This document shows positions 45,271-55,097 of a DNA stretch of 64,000 bases, one piece after another. A program made the translations under genes and the position numbers. The first letter of the stretch is position 1, and every line of letters starts with the position of its first letter. The DNA comes from Pyrenula massariospora (Eukaryota; Ascomycota; Eurotiomycetes; Pyrenulales; Pyrenulaceae), in assembly GCA_021030905.1 (NCBI GenBank), contig JAGFMI010000024.1, positions 124,001-188,000 on the forward strand. Reading direction: 5' to 3'. A model generated the notes under the pieces. That model ran no database searches, was not told the DNA's origin, and saw nothing but the letters and a program-made list of their open reading frames with translations.

Positions 45271-48238
45271 ATCTTTTGAAGGGTGAGGAAGAGAAAGAGC
45301 CTCACTTCAGGCGCTTAAGTGATGGTATGACAACTGGACGTTGACTAAGGGATATAGACGGCTTGGACTTGTGTATATACGTCGAACCCAATTGTTTCGT
45401 AGCGATACCAGAGCGTTCGGAGCTTTCTAAAGGTTTACAAGACTAGGGAGGAGGAGGGTGTGAGACTAGATTTCCTCTATTGTCCAGAACACTTCTACAA
45501 CTGGGGAATATAAGATGCATCAAACAATTTTCACAAATCAATAAAACAGCTAATGGATCTCTTCACTTCTTAATCCGTTCTGTATTCTTATTCCCTTTCC
45601 TTACCATCGTCGCTGTCCCACGCGATTGATGACGTCCATTATGAATAAGGTTTTGAGGCGCGCAAGAAACACCAGCTAGACGTAGCGAACGACTGGATCA
45701 GACAAGAAGCTCCCGCGAAAAATGGCCAGCAAGGCATGCACCTGGTCGTTGATTCCGGGCTTGAGCGCAGGAATCGCACGGTCGCCATAGCCGCTGGACA
45801 TGCGGGCCTTGAGGTGGTCGTGCTCGGCCGTGTCAAGAAGCGTAAATAACCATTGCTGATGGGGATCGAACGAGCCACCAACCTAGGTAACTTAGGTACC
45901 ACGGATCACATCTGTACCTGGGCACTACGTGTCGCCGACGGCTTACGGATTGCGCCTTCGTCATCTGTCATCACCTCAATTGGGCATTACCCATACCACC
46001 GGCTCATATTTCGCTCTAAATAAGCGGTAGATGGAGTATTGTCTTCGGCTAATCGCCAAGCGCGCCAGCCAGAGGTATGAAATGGAGCCGTAGCGTGGGC
46101 CAGGGATAAGTCCTAGGCGGAACCATGGCAGAAATGCGAGCTAGGATAGTTCAAGAATAAGAGCTGGTAGTCAGGTCCCCTGCACAAGCAAAGGGCAGAT
46201 CTATGCTCGTTAGAAGCATTTCAGTTACTTAGGTAAGTTTGGGTAGGATAGGAGTCGTGTAGGGGTACGGATGGCTGATTCATGTGATGCTTAAGTAGAG
46301 CCCCAAAAATGACGGACTCTCGGAGGCGGAGGGGACTTTCTGATAGAACGTCCTGCGAGCCCAAATTGCGAGAGATGCTGCTCCGTCATGAGACGGCATG
46401 CTGACTGATCTCCCGATCCGCTGTTTGATTGGAATTTGTAGTGAAATGTGCCGTGTTCTTTGATCGGTGTTAAAGGCATATCTAATCATGGCCGGCATGG
46501 TGATATAAGTGCTTCTGTCTTGGCCAATGACAAAGGGCGCAGATGGTGGGGAGATGCAAACCCTCTTTGTGACAGCAGGTCGTGTTACTATGAGAGGAAT
46601 GGACAAGGCCAAAGCCGCTGTAGGAGGTCATTGATCTTCACCTTTGAGATATCTCTGTGGAAGGGTACCAAGATTGACAGTTTTGGGACTATATAACGAT
46701 GTCATCGTAAGGAAAGATGACCAAGAATTTGGATGCGTACCGCCCTCTTATTCACGATCAATCGTACGACAATGTGCATTCGTGATAAGTTGAATCGCTC
46801 GGCCTGCCGTCTAGGATTTCAATTCTGGCAACGATCGAATTACATTCATGACGCAGCGACTGCAGCTCACATTAAACATACTCGCTGGCTCAGTGCAGCA
46901 GGATCCTTTTACATTTCAACTGCCGTATCATCAGGGCAGCAGCAAGTTGCTAAATACCAAAAATAAGCGGCGTAACGACGACTGAGACGCGCTGAGAGAC
47001 GCTCCCACGGAATTACTGACTACCAAGATCATTCCAAAAAGGGGTTAGCCTAGAATTTTGGGAGAACCGACCCTGAAGCTTAGAACAACAATCCCCATCA
47101 TTTTATTTCCCGGTACCAATACTTATAGCAATTGACTAGGTTTTAAAGCCACCAAGCTGAACATTTAAGGCTTGCAAGATGTGCGCGCAGCTCACTCGCT
47201 TCCGGCTTAAGGCCATTGCCTTCCCACCCTAGACTCCGTGCATTTACCACATATCCCATCGACTGTTAACAATGTCGAGGGTTTATTGATCTGCAACTAC
47301 ATAGAGAGCTGCTTCCTGCCCGGCCATCCCGTATTTCCCCTGCTCTCCCCTTAAATTCCTCCCGCCATGCCCGTTGTCCCTAACGTTGTCTTTGGCTGGA
47401 ACCGTCCGCTATCTCTCAACTCGTTCTCATCAGGAAAACGGTTCCGTCATTGTCGGCTTTCAAAGCTCTGTCAGACTCCGATGTTTAAATCGAGATGAGG
47501 ACATGATCCGGGCTTTCAGTTTAACAGATTGCCTTTGACGCATGACCATGACAGGAGCGATGTATGTCTCATACGCTGGCAGGTGTTACGTTCAAGGTAA
47601 GGGGAAGATTATGCTCTCTCTACAGGGTCGGGTAGTGGGATCACAGCAGAGCCTCAATACAACTATAAGCACGGATCAGTCGCGACGGGAGATTAGCTGG
47701 CGTGACATCCTGATCTATACTGTTTACTTTTTCCGCGAAGGCAGAATAATTGAGAAGAATTTGCGCGTTCAAGATCTCGGATTTGATTACCCAGAGAATA
47801 CTAAGTTTTAACTCGGAAGTATTCCTTACGCCCCGGATCGTCATGGCGCCAACGCCAACCACGTTAAAGATGGAAATTCTCGGCAGGAGCTTGGGAAGAA
47901 TATCACGGAATCCGTTCATAGTCCCGAAACCGAAGAGTCGAGTTTTGGGAACATATTTGACAGTGGTAAGAGACACTAAGTTAACCTTAGAAAAGCCTAC
48001 TTACGCTTGTATTCGGATAATGGCAAGCCTCAGATAAAACTCTTTGAGGCGGAACTTATCGTATCGAAGGTCAGCAGTAACGTATGAGCTTCCAATATCT
48101 GGTCCTCTTTGCTTCCGTCATTGGCCAACTTTGACCTTGGCATTCTGTTTTCTTTTACCATACCATGACTCTCAATTCTAGTCAACCTCTTCCACTTCGA
48201 TCCTCTGACTATTCCTTGATCTAATTGTCGGGTCTTGG
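45271..48238. other. Three-kilobase gene-poor region
   Basis: Apart from the coding-like fragment at 45649-45849, I see only short frames (such as 46612-46280 minus and 47542-47811 plus) without domains. Repeated short CCTAGGTAACTTAGGTACC-like words occur near 45888-45901 and ACTTAGGTAAG near 46227-46237. No transposon ends, long repeat or tRNA is recognised. Confidence 0.4.
45649..45849 (+). pseudogene. Orphan coding-like fragment, possible terminal exon or relic
   Basis: A 66-codon open stretch that begins right after TAA and ends in TAA at 45847. Third positions are mostly G or C, unlike the A/T-rich surroundings, and the peptide looks natural: KHQLDVANDWIRQEAP, then HLVVDSGLERRNRTVAIAAG and a basic end VLGRVKKRK. 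It has no start Met at its beginning. It could be the last exon of a gene whose other exons I cannot see, or a piece of a captured or decayed gene. I cannot name the family. The opposite strand is also open (45902-45639) but its peptide looks like a shadow. Confidence 0.35.
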
Positions 48239-49648
48239 ATGATCTCCGTCATGGAACATAACATTCCAGAATCTGTCAAGTATGCAAGCAATAGGCTGCG
48301 TAAATCGAACAAACAAGCAGAGGGAGATGAAGTCATGTTGCAACCAACCGAAAATCTATTGTTGCCGCAGACCCACTTGACCTCCAAGGTCAGTGAAACT
48401 TTACGTCTCGATCACACTCCGAGTACTTCTGAAAACCGCAATCTAACGGAAATGAGTCAGTCTATTGATACAAGTCACGAAATAGCACGAAGCGAAATGA
48501 CAGTCAACACTACGCCAAGACGTAAAGCTATGACAAAATATAAGGCTAAGCCAAAACTCAAAGCCAATGGACCGGTCCCTAAAAGTTCTAGCCGCAAACT
48601 TCCCACAGCTTCTGCAAGGCCTGTAAAGATTATGACTGCACATACGGGTCAAGGACCTGGCGGGTCAATCGATGGCTTTAAACATTGGCATACTGACTCA
48701 GTTATAAGAGAACTTCGGAAGGGACTAGATGATGAAAGAAAACAAGGTCTTATTGATATCCTAGAGCGGAGGGTGGAAAATCGCAAGCGATCTCCACGAG
48801 AGATTGCCCATAAGCCACATCCGCGAACATTTGATGCTCTTCTGGAATTGCTACGTCCGGTCAGACCTGAGGGGTCCACAGACGAATTTGAAGAGGACAT
48901 TCGCCCTTGGCAAGCCACGTCAATCAACCTTCACTCCCTAAGAGGTCCATTGATGCGAATTTGGGATCAATCGAGCCAGAGCCAGATCAGCAATAGCGAG
49001 CTGGGATTCCTTGCAGGTGCTTCCGATACGCTCCTCACCAATTATGAAAACAGGCACGCAGCACTCAATAATCATGCCAATTGGGGTAGTCGATACAAGA
49101 CGCCGTTCATCTCAACGACCCCATCAATTTCAGAAATAGAAGAGCGAGCCTCTATGCTGAAGGGACGTCACAAAGACTCCCACGGTCCCTTCAATGGGAA
49201 GCTTTCTTTGATCAACCCCCACACTCGGGCGCAATCCGGATTCCCAATGCTAAAAATGCAGGACGAGATGGTACACTACAAAGTGAAAGAATACGCCGGC
49301 GGAAAATACTATGCCAATGAGATCCTGATGCTCTTCCGTATTCCTCCACAGGAAATAATCAAGACCTACCTCTGGCGAGACATCGAGAAGACCATGAAGT
49401 CCGAGAAAATTCGTATTCAGCAATGGTACGACAAATGGGCCATGAGGGACTTCGAATCGCATGAGAATGATCGTCTGGCAGGGAGGGAAAGTGCATCCAT
49501 CAATATAAGCAGCCCTGGAGAGTCAATTGGCGGCAAGAAAGCCGTTTCAGAGGGCAGTAACCAGGGAACAGAGATGGGCGGAGACGGTGAAGGTGATCGG
49601 AAGCGCCAACGGGTTGAAGGACCAACTGAAGAAAAGGGATCTGCATAG
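48239..49648 (+). CDS. DUF7587-like domain protein
   Basis: One exon, 469 aa (an alternative Met is at residue 5). The first 135 residues are disordered and basic (RRKAMTKYKAKPKLKAN). A helical part (about 140-215) follows. From about residue 235 the pattern matches the fungal DUF7587 fold as I know it: LMRIWDQSSQSQ, then SRYKTPFISTTPSISEIEERA, KLSLINPHTR, and YYANEILMLFRIPPQEI. The F-I-S-T-T-x-S strand and the later Glu before the I-P-P turn resemble ADP-ribosyltransferase-type architecture, but the catalytic residues are not established. The C-terminus is disordered and charged with an NLS-like DRKRQRVEG. Cellular role is unknown. Confidence 0.7.
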   Translation: MISVMEHNIPESVKYASNRLRKSNKQAEGDEVMLQPTENLLLPQTHLTSKVSETLRLDHTPSTSENRNLTEMSQSIDTSHEIARSEMTVNTTPRRKAMTKYKAKPKLKANGPVPKSSSRKLPTASARPVKIMTAHTGQGPGGSIDGFKHWHTDSVIRELRKGLDDERKQGLIDILERRVENRKRSPREIAHKPHPRTFDALLELLRPVRPEGSTDEFEEDIRPWQATSINLHSLRGPLMRIWDQSSQSQISNSELGFLAGASDTLLTNYENRHAALNNHANWGSRYKTPFISTTPSISEIEERASMLKGRHKDSHGPFNGKLSLINPHTRAQSGFPMLKMQDEMVHYKVKEYAGGKYYANEILMLFRIPPQEIIKTYLWRDIEKTMKSEKIRIQQWYDKWAMRDFESHENDRLAGRESASINISSPGESIGGKKAVSEGSNQGTEMGGDGEGDRKRQRVEGPTEEKGSA

Positions 49649-51111
49649 TTGTAGCTTTCGAATTTTACTGTGGCGATATGGGAGATAATCTGGTCATTGG
49701 CGGTGGAGAAATTTCATCTTCCCAGAGAGCAGTAACGAGCTTAGTCCGAGCTGGCGATCTACTTGATTAGTTCCTTGATATCATGGATTTTCAGAAGCAT
49801 TCGTAGTGAGCACTAGAACTTGCCCACTTCTTACATTCATGACAACTGCTTAGCTTAGTTTCTTGCTTACATCAAGATCGAACTTTCTAGGGAGGCTAGC
49901 ACTAGCCCAGTTTTGAACTTAGACAGACGGACGGCGACGTCTACGGAGAAACTAGCTGGCAGTGTATCATCTTGGCGGCTGATGAAAGTGGCGTGGTTTG
50001 GTTGGAAAAAGAGATAATTTAGGTGTGACTAATTTCAGCAGACGAGATCTCACTTTTATGCGCTCTGCTCTCCCCTGTCCGGCTCTGGAGTGATGCTGGA
50101 GGTGCTTTGTGTATAAGAGTTCAGCAAAATTACGCGTGTCTGCTAACAAGAAGAGAAGATTATATTCGCCATTATACGAATAGGACCCTACGACCTCAGA
50201 AATATTATGATGCTTATATTTTTCATCTTCCAGCAACAAGGCATTTCAAACCGGCTTCTCGATTGGAAGGGAAGCGTGACATACGTCAATCACCGGGCCA
50301 TCAGTACATTCTACTCCCCATGTGCTTTCCTCTGGTCTGAGGAGCGCGTATGAAGAGAAAAATCTTAGTATTCCCGAGAAAGCTTCACGAAGGCCTTTAC
50401 CAGCACTAGCAAAGGTCCATCTAACTAACGAATTGTTCTAATACTAGTAGTAGTCTATATCAGCCTTCGCAGCCTCGTATTATAACAGTTATCATTAGCG
50501 TGTAGAGTTCGAAATAGTGAGTATAGGGAAAGACCTGGAACATAGGTGATGGTAATCGATTCGATAAGAGAATCTTCTTCATAAGAAAACGAAGAATAAG
50601 AAAAGCTACGTCCAAAAGAATAGAGGAGAAGGTAATGGGTCATAATAAAGGGACGCCAAAATTGTCAAGAAACCAACGATGTGCATGAGATTAAATCCGC
50701 CCAACACCGAAACCAGCTCGTGGGCTCCTCTTAACAGTAACCCACAGTTCGCCTTTTCTGCTATCTGCTACTCTACTAACTAGTGGACCAGGGCTATACC
50801 TTAACACTGGCATCGCATCGCCTCTGAAAGGATCAGAAATCCATAGCAGTCAGCTAAAACATTTCCTTTCGCACAACTCTATTCTGCTGCATAGTTGCAA
50901 CATTATCGACACTAGAGCACGGCTTGCCATTACTATGGCACTCATTCGGGTCGATTCTTAGCTCTCAACCGTATGATCCTGTCGACCACGAGCCGTCTGC
51001 ATTAGACCACCAGCGAACGTATCCACCCTGTATCATTCCTGGTCCATCTTTCTTGCACAATTTTCCTGTCCCAGCACACCATGGACCCTGGCCTGACAGC
51101 ACACCGCCAAC
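49649..51111. other. Intergenic region, A/T-rich, no firm gene
   Basis: 1.46 kb. A 63-codon plus frame (50924-51115) ends overlapping the 3' end of the secreted gene at 51112 and is not supported by any domain. AGTAGTAGT-type triplets occur near 50445. Nothing else is seen. Confidence 0.4.
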
Positions 51112-51735
51112 CTAGAAGCCCGAGAAAAGCCGTTGGCAAGTAGCAGAAGAGAGTCCGCCCTTTCCAGACTGCTGGATAAACCAAGCAGCTACATTATGAT
51201 CAGGCTGGTGGTAACCTTGTGAATGCCAGGTGAGAACGTGATCTGAGGATCCAGCATTCCATACAGCTCCGCACGCTGATGCCATAAAGTCGGAGAAGGT
51301 GCAAGTTGCTCCATATTGACCCGAATTAAAACAGTAATAATAAACATACCGATTTTTGTTTCCGAAAGTGATGCCTCCGTCGATCTTATGGCCCCATGAG
51401 TCCCGCTTAGGCTTGTGGTTTGAGGTGGAGGACGGTGTGGTTGTCAAAGAACTCGAGGTGTCTATGGGAGCGGGAACGTTGACGGCCGAAGCTAATACCC
51501 CAATTAAAGTTTGAATGCTTTCGCCAGTAATAGCACGCTCAGCAGCAGCCCATTCTTCATATGTGTGGATTTTATACCGCGTGCCATTCCCAGAATCGGT
51601 CCAGCTAACTCCACCATTTGCCTCCATATACTCTAAGACATCGGCAATACGTGGAGCAGCATCAAATAAGCTTTGATTGGCAGGCAATGCAAACAAGTTT
51701 CTGAGGACAAGAAGATGCAATATTATATGCAGCAT
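51112..51735 (-). CDS. Secreted preproprotein A (EEWAAAE family), unknown function
   Basis: One exon, 207 aa from the Met at 51735, which starts a signal peptide (MLHIILHLLVLRNLFALPA). An upstream in-frame Met at 51909 would bury that peptide. The pro-region has AAPRIADVLEYM (26-37) and HTYEEWAAAERAI (57-69), both shared with the paralogue at 53460. A Thr/Ser/Pro linker leads to a Lys-Arg pair (110-111) suited to Kex2 cleavage. The putative mature part starts DSWGHKIDGG and holds four Cys (135, 145, 155, 200) with the motif YCFNSGQ. A TWHSQG...P...VAAWFIQQ segment follows. The layout resembles small secreted fungal effectors or antifungal peptides, but the family is not one I recognise and no activity is assigned. 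Confidence 0.72.
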   Translation of the reverse strand: MLHIILHLLVLRNLFALPANQSLFDAAPRIADVLEYMEANGGVSWTDSGNGTRYKIHTYEEWAAAERAITGESIQTLIGVLASAVNVPAPIDTSSSLTTTPSSTSNHKPKRDSWGHKIDGGITFGNKNRYVYYYCFNSGQYGATCTFSDFMASACGAVWNAGSSDHVLTWHSQGYHQPDHNVAAWFIQQSGKGGLSSATCQRLFSGF

Positions 51736-52245
51736 CGAGAAGGAACGCTGGGAGTAGTGCTCTATTAGAAAGAAATTCAAAGAGAACGGCAATGTCGGGA
51801 AAGTCTCAATGCACGAAGATTTTCTGTGATTGCTTGATGAGCAGATAATGAGTGACGTTTGTATTAATATACTTAGACAAATCCTAATGTTACAAGTGTC
51901 ATGAGACAAAATTGCATTTAGAAGAACGTTGCTTGAAAAGACGCCTGGTATTTATTGTGTTGTTTGTTATTTCAACTCACATTTGAGACAGGAGGCTTAG
52001 CCATCTTGATCAGCTTCCAGCCAGATTCATGAGGCGAAAGGATTAGATCCCTGGAGGAGCGTATATGATGCTAGCTTGACTGGATAAGATAAACATGGTT
52101 GCCTAGCGTAGCAGAGACACGGTTTGAAAGAGGCTTCTAACACAGAGAGGCATCTCGAGGTTATGAAAAATCTCCGAACTATCGGGCGGTTTAAACAGGG
52201 ATGTTGCTGTATCCCGGATGTTGCTCCTCTTGTCATAGGGCTAGA
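51736..52245. other. Spacer between secreted gene A and the small membrane protein gene
   Basis: 510 bp upstream of gene A on the minus strand, so the promoter of gene A should be here. A 69-codon minus frame (52236-52027) is not supported. Confidence 0.4.
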
Positions 52246-52705
52246 TTAATCTCCTCTTAATCTGACCCAGGCGAGATGCAAGATGGCAAAGACTGGTGTC
52301 GATAGCAGAGTATTAAGCATTAAAAACTTGGTGACGTTCTTCCAGTGAGTTGAATATTGCTCTGTCTCCGTCTTTGACGCATTTAGGTATTCCCAGACAT
52401 ACGGTGCTATGGAAAAGCCAACCACAGGCTGGATGACCAACCAAAAAAGTGCCGTTTGAAGGAAGGTGTCGGGAGAAAGTTGAAGTTTTGCTGTGAAAGA
52501 AATTAATCACCCGGCCAACGAGAGTAGGCGGAGGGAACAAGCCAAGACGAAAGAACATACTCTCTCTGACAGTGGCCGGCTTTTGCTCGAAGTGCATCTT
52601 GTCCGTGGCGGCCTTGGACGGCGTAGATTCCGTTGTCGTTTCATCTGGAGACGCCATTTGTTCCTTCAGATCAGCAACAGAATTTACAGGAAACGGCGAT
52701 GGCAT
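52246..52705 (-). CDS. Small two-helix membrane protein
   Basis: Exons 52705-52561 and 52490-52246 give 129 aa. The intron has a GTATGT donor and a TTTCACAG acceptor; splicing removes a frame change and yields one coherent protein. The first 50 residues are hydrophilic (PDETTTESTPSKAATDK). Two hydrophobic segments follow: FLQTALFWLVIQPVVGFSIA (about 60-80) and FLMLNTLLSTPVFAILHLAW (about 104-123), with a charged 20-residue loop between and a basic end RLRGD. No family is recognised. It sits between two divergent secreted paralogues, so a related job is possible, but this is only position-based. Confidence 0.65.
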
Positions 52706-53459
52706 TTGCTGACACTTTCACTCCCACTTCTCGAAAAGGTGCTCTTTTAGATGGGTAGGAGCAGGGGCTCTTTTGGATAAGTAGGAGAAAGGTTAATAGG
52801 CTAACATAGGGCATACCCCAGCCTCATGATAAGATAGCTAACTACGGCTACTGAAACGACGGCTGAAAATAAGTATGTGCAGCATTCATGGCCTAAAGAC
52901 CGCAGGCTCCAGCTGTGCCGCTAGAGACCATGCATATTTGAAACCAGTGGAATGAAGCGCGCAGCAAGAAGAGTTATCACAAGCGCCCCCACTTTCCTAA
53001 ACAAACCTGGTTTACGGCGCACTGACGGGGTTCTGCGCTGGAGACCACACCAACCACCTTTCGTGCTATGCCGCAGAGGCTCATCGTCTCAGACTGGTGT
53101 CTCCTGTTAATCCTGTTCTATGATTCTATTTCTCCTAATGACACCATCTTTCAGTGCTTCTTGGTCGTCATTTTGTTGAATCAACGGGCAGAAGACAACC
53201 GTTATGATAAAAACCACCATTGCTCGGGATTCTGTTGGACTTGTGTCTGGAAGCTTGTTTGTACACAGAATGTATACGATACAAAATTCCCTAGTACCGT
53301 TGCTACGTCAATGTCTGAGAAACTTTGAGACATCTGAAAGATCATAAAGTCGTGCGATTTCTTCTTCTCCTCTTCCGTAGGCAATCAATCAATCAATCAG
53401 TTATCTCATCTACAATTTTTTGCGAGCTCTAAAATTTATTCTTTATTCATATCTGCACA
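52706..53459. promoter_or_regulatory. Divergent promoter region upstream of secreted gene B
   Basis: 754 bp between ATG 52705 (minus) and ATG 53460 (plus). It contains a tetranucleotide run, CAAT repeated four times at 53382-53399, ending 61 bp before the secreted gene B start. An 86-codon plus frame at 53068-53328 is Cys/His-containing but unsupported. Confidence 0.45.
53382..53399 (+). repeat. CAAT tetranucleotide microsatellite
   Basis: Four copies of CAAT followed by CA, placed 61 bp before the start codon of secreted gene B. Probably in its promoter or 5' UTR. Confidence 0.85.
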
Positions 53460-54383
53460 ATGCTTCTAACTCTCACTTTGCTCTTGTTCTGTCTTTTTGG
53501 TGCTATGAAGGCGTCGCCACCCTATACAAGCGGTCCCATTGATGCAAATACCCTAGACCAACCTTCCAGATTCGATGGAGTGCTCGATGATGGGCTCGTC
53601 CCAGCCCCTCGAATAAGAGACGTGCTCCAATACTTTCAGCCAGATGGTAGGGGACTTGACTGGACCTACGATCGCAAAAGTAACGGCTCCCATGTTTTTC
53701 ACACCCTTGAAGAATGGGCAGCGGCAGAGCATGCTATTCTTGGGTACAAAGCTAATACATTCGCTCGAGCGTTTGCTCAACTTACCAGTAGAAATAGTAC
53801 GCTCACACGTTCACGCAGAGAAATCTCCACCAACCACCTATTATATCGACGACTTGATAGCGGGCACGATATCCAAAATGGCGTCGAAACCGACACACCT
53901 AGCGGAGGTCATCAAAACCGTGCCGCTCGCTTCTTCTGCTATAATTCTGGCCAGTGGGCATCTACCTATGCTTGGGCTGCTATTGCCGGCTTCCCCTGCG
54001 CAGCCTTTGTTAAGGGAGCCAAGAATTGGGATGATAGGAAATACGGTGTTAGAACCTGGGTATCTACACGCTGGCCGGAACCACGTCCTGGTGCTCATGT
54101 TTACGCTATCTTCCTGCAAATAGCCGGGTTTACTACTGAGAATGGGGCTACTATTGCGTGTGCAGCAGCAATAACACATGCTAGAGATGGCTTTTGCAAA
54201 GCATTTGGTCATATGGTAAGACATAGGAGAGATGTTACTGACGCTGGGCAACCTGTGACACAAGGAGGCATCTTAAGGGCATACGATAGTCCTCCAGGGA
54301 TTTCGAAGGACAAGTTGGGGCCAATGATCTGGGAAATGCGGGTTGATCCTAATACGTGTCACGACAACGGCAAACCATGCTAA
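53460..54383 (+). CDS. Secreted preproprotein B (EEWAAAE family), unknown function
   Basis: One exon, 307 aa. Signal peptide MLLTLTLLLFCLFGAMKA. The pro-region repeats the paralogue's motifs: PAPRIRDVLQYF (48-59) and HTLEEWAAAEHAI (81-93). Dibasic sites occur at 119-120 and at 130-131 (LYRRLDSG). After the second comes GHDIQNG, aligning with GHKIDGG of protein A right after its Lys-Arg site. The mature part has FFCYNSGQW (C160) and RTWVSTRWPEPRPGAHVYAIFLQ, again matching protein A in order. It then extends about 85 residues beyond the paralogue, with Cys at 234, 246, 300 and 307 and a C-terminal CHDNGKPC. Function unknown; a secreted, proteolytically processed protein is inferred. Confidence 0.74.
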   Translation: MLLTLTLLLFCLFGAMKASPPYTSGPIDANTLDQPSRFDGVLDDGLVPAPRIRDVLQYFQPDGRGLDWTYDRKSNGSHVFHTLEEWAAAEHAILGYKANTFARAFAQLTSRNSTLTRSRREISTNHLLYRRLDSGHDIQNGVETDTPSGGHQNRAARFFCYNSGQWASTYAWAAIAGFPCAAFVKGAKNWDDRKYGVRTWVSTRWPEPRPGAHVYAIFLQIAGFTTENGATIACAAAITHARDGFCKAFGHMVRHRRDVTDAGQPVTQGGILRAYDSPPGISKDKLGPMIWEMRVDPNTCHDNGKPC

Positions 54384-55097
54384 GAGCCGCCTGGAAAATC
54401 TGAGTATGCTAGCGGTCTCAGGAGCCTTGGAACGCCCCAACATAGAATGCAGCCCGACAAAAATTCTGCAATACCTTGCAGGGAGACCTCGTATCAAGGT
54501 GGCTTGATGCCGTCTTGAAAGAGTTCAATCTGAACTTTCGCTTAGCGAAGTTTTTTGTCCTACTTTTGCTTGCGGAGTGACATTCTTGCTTCAGATTCTC
54601 ACTAGTCCTGTTAGATTATTTTATTTCCCTATCGCCTGATAGAGCGATATTCTTGACTTTCGCGACTTTTGACCTGTCTTAGATGCAAGGCGTCTCCGGG
54701 CAATTAATGCAACACCAACTTAGCCGTCGCAGCCTTCTACTAGAAGTATCCCCGTAGCATCCAGTAGTTCTAGCTCACAGGAAGAAGATGGTTGTGGCGT
54801 ACCAGCGTTTACCACACTCTGGAGTGTAGTGTTGATATTGTAGAGACAGAAAGTTTTCTTTCTTCGTCGCTTCATGATTTTTCTTATTTTATCTATCATT
54901 GAAATGTGGAAAACGCAAACGCAGCGTTGCCAGAATCGCGTCACTGAAAAGAAATCCAAACCCTTAACAGTAGGTTTTTTTCTTGGCGGTCAACTGGTCA
55001 AATTGCTGCTAGCCTGCCAAGATTTTACGGCGATAGTTACCCCACCAACTTTTTTTGAACACCAAGAAGACTTAAGCTCTTCACTCAGACCGATAAA
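54384..55097. other. Intergenic region upstream of eIF3d
   Basis: Short frames only. The 120 bases before the ATG at 55098 include T-rich and C/A-rich stretches typical of a fungal leader. Confidence 0.45.

Noticed and set aside
45860-45890. tRNA T-loop-like GTTCGATC on the minus strand
   Set aside because: Flanking bases do not pair as a T-arm and no acceptor or anticodon arms can be drawn around it.
53068-53328. Cys/His-containing 86-codon frame, possible small secreted protein
   Set aside because: No proper signal peptide, no spacing typical of disulphide peptides, and it lies in a likely promoter.
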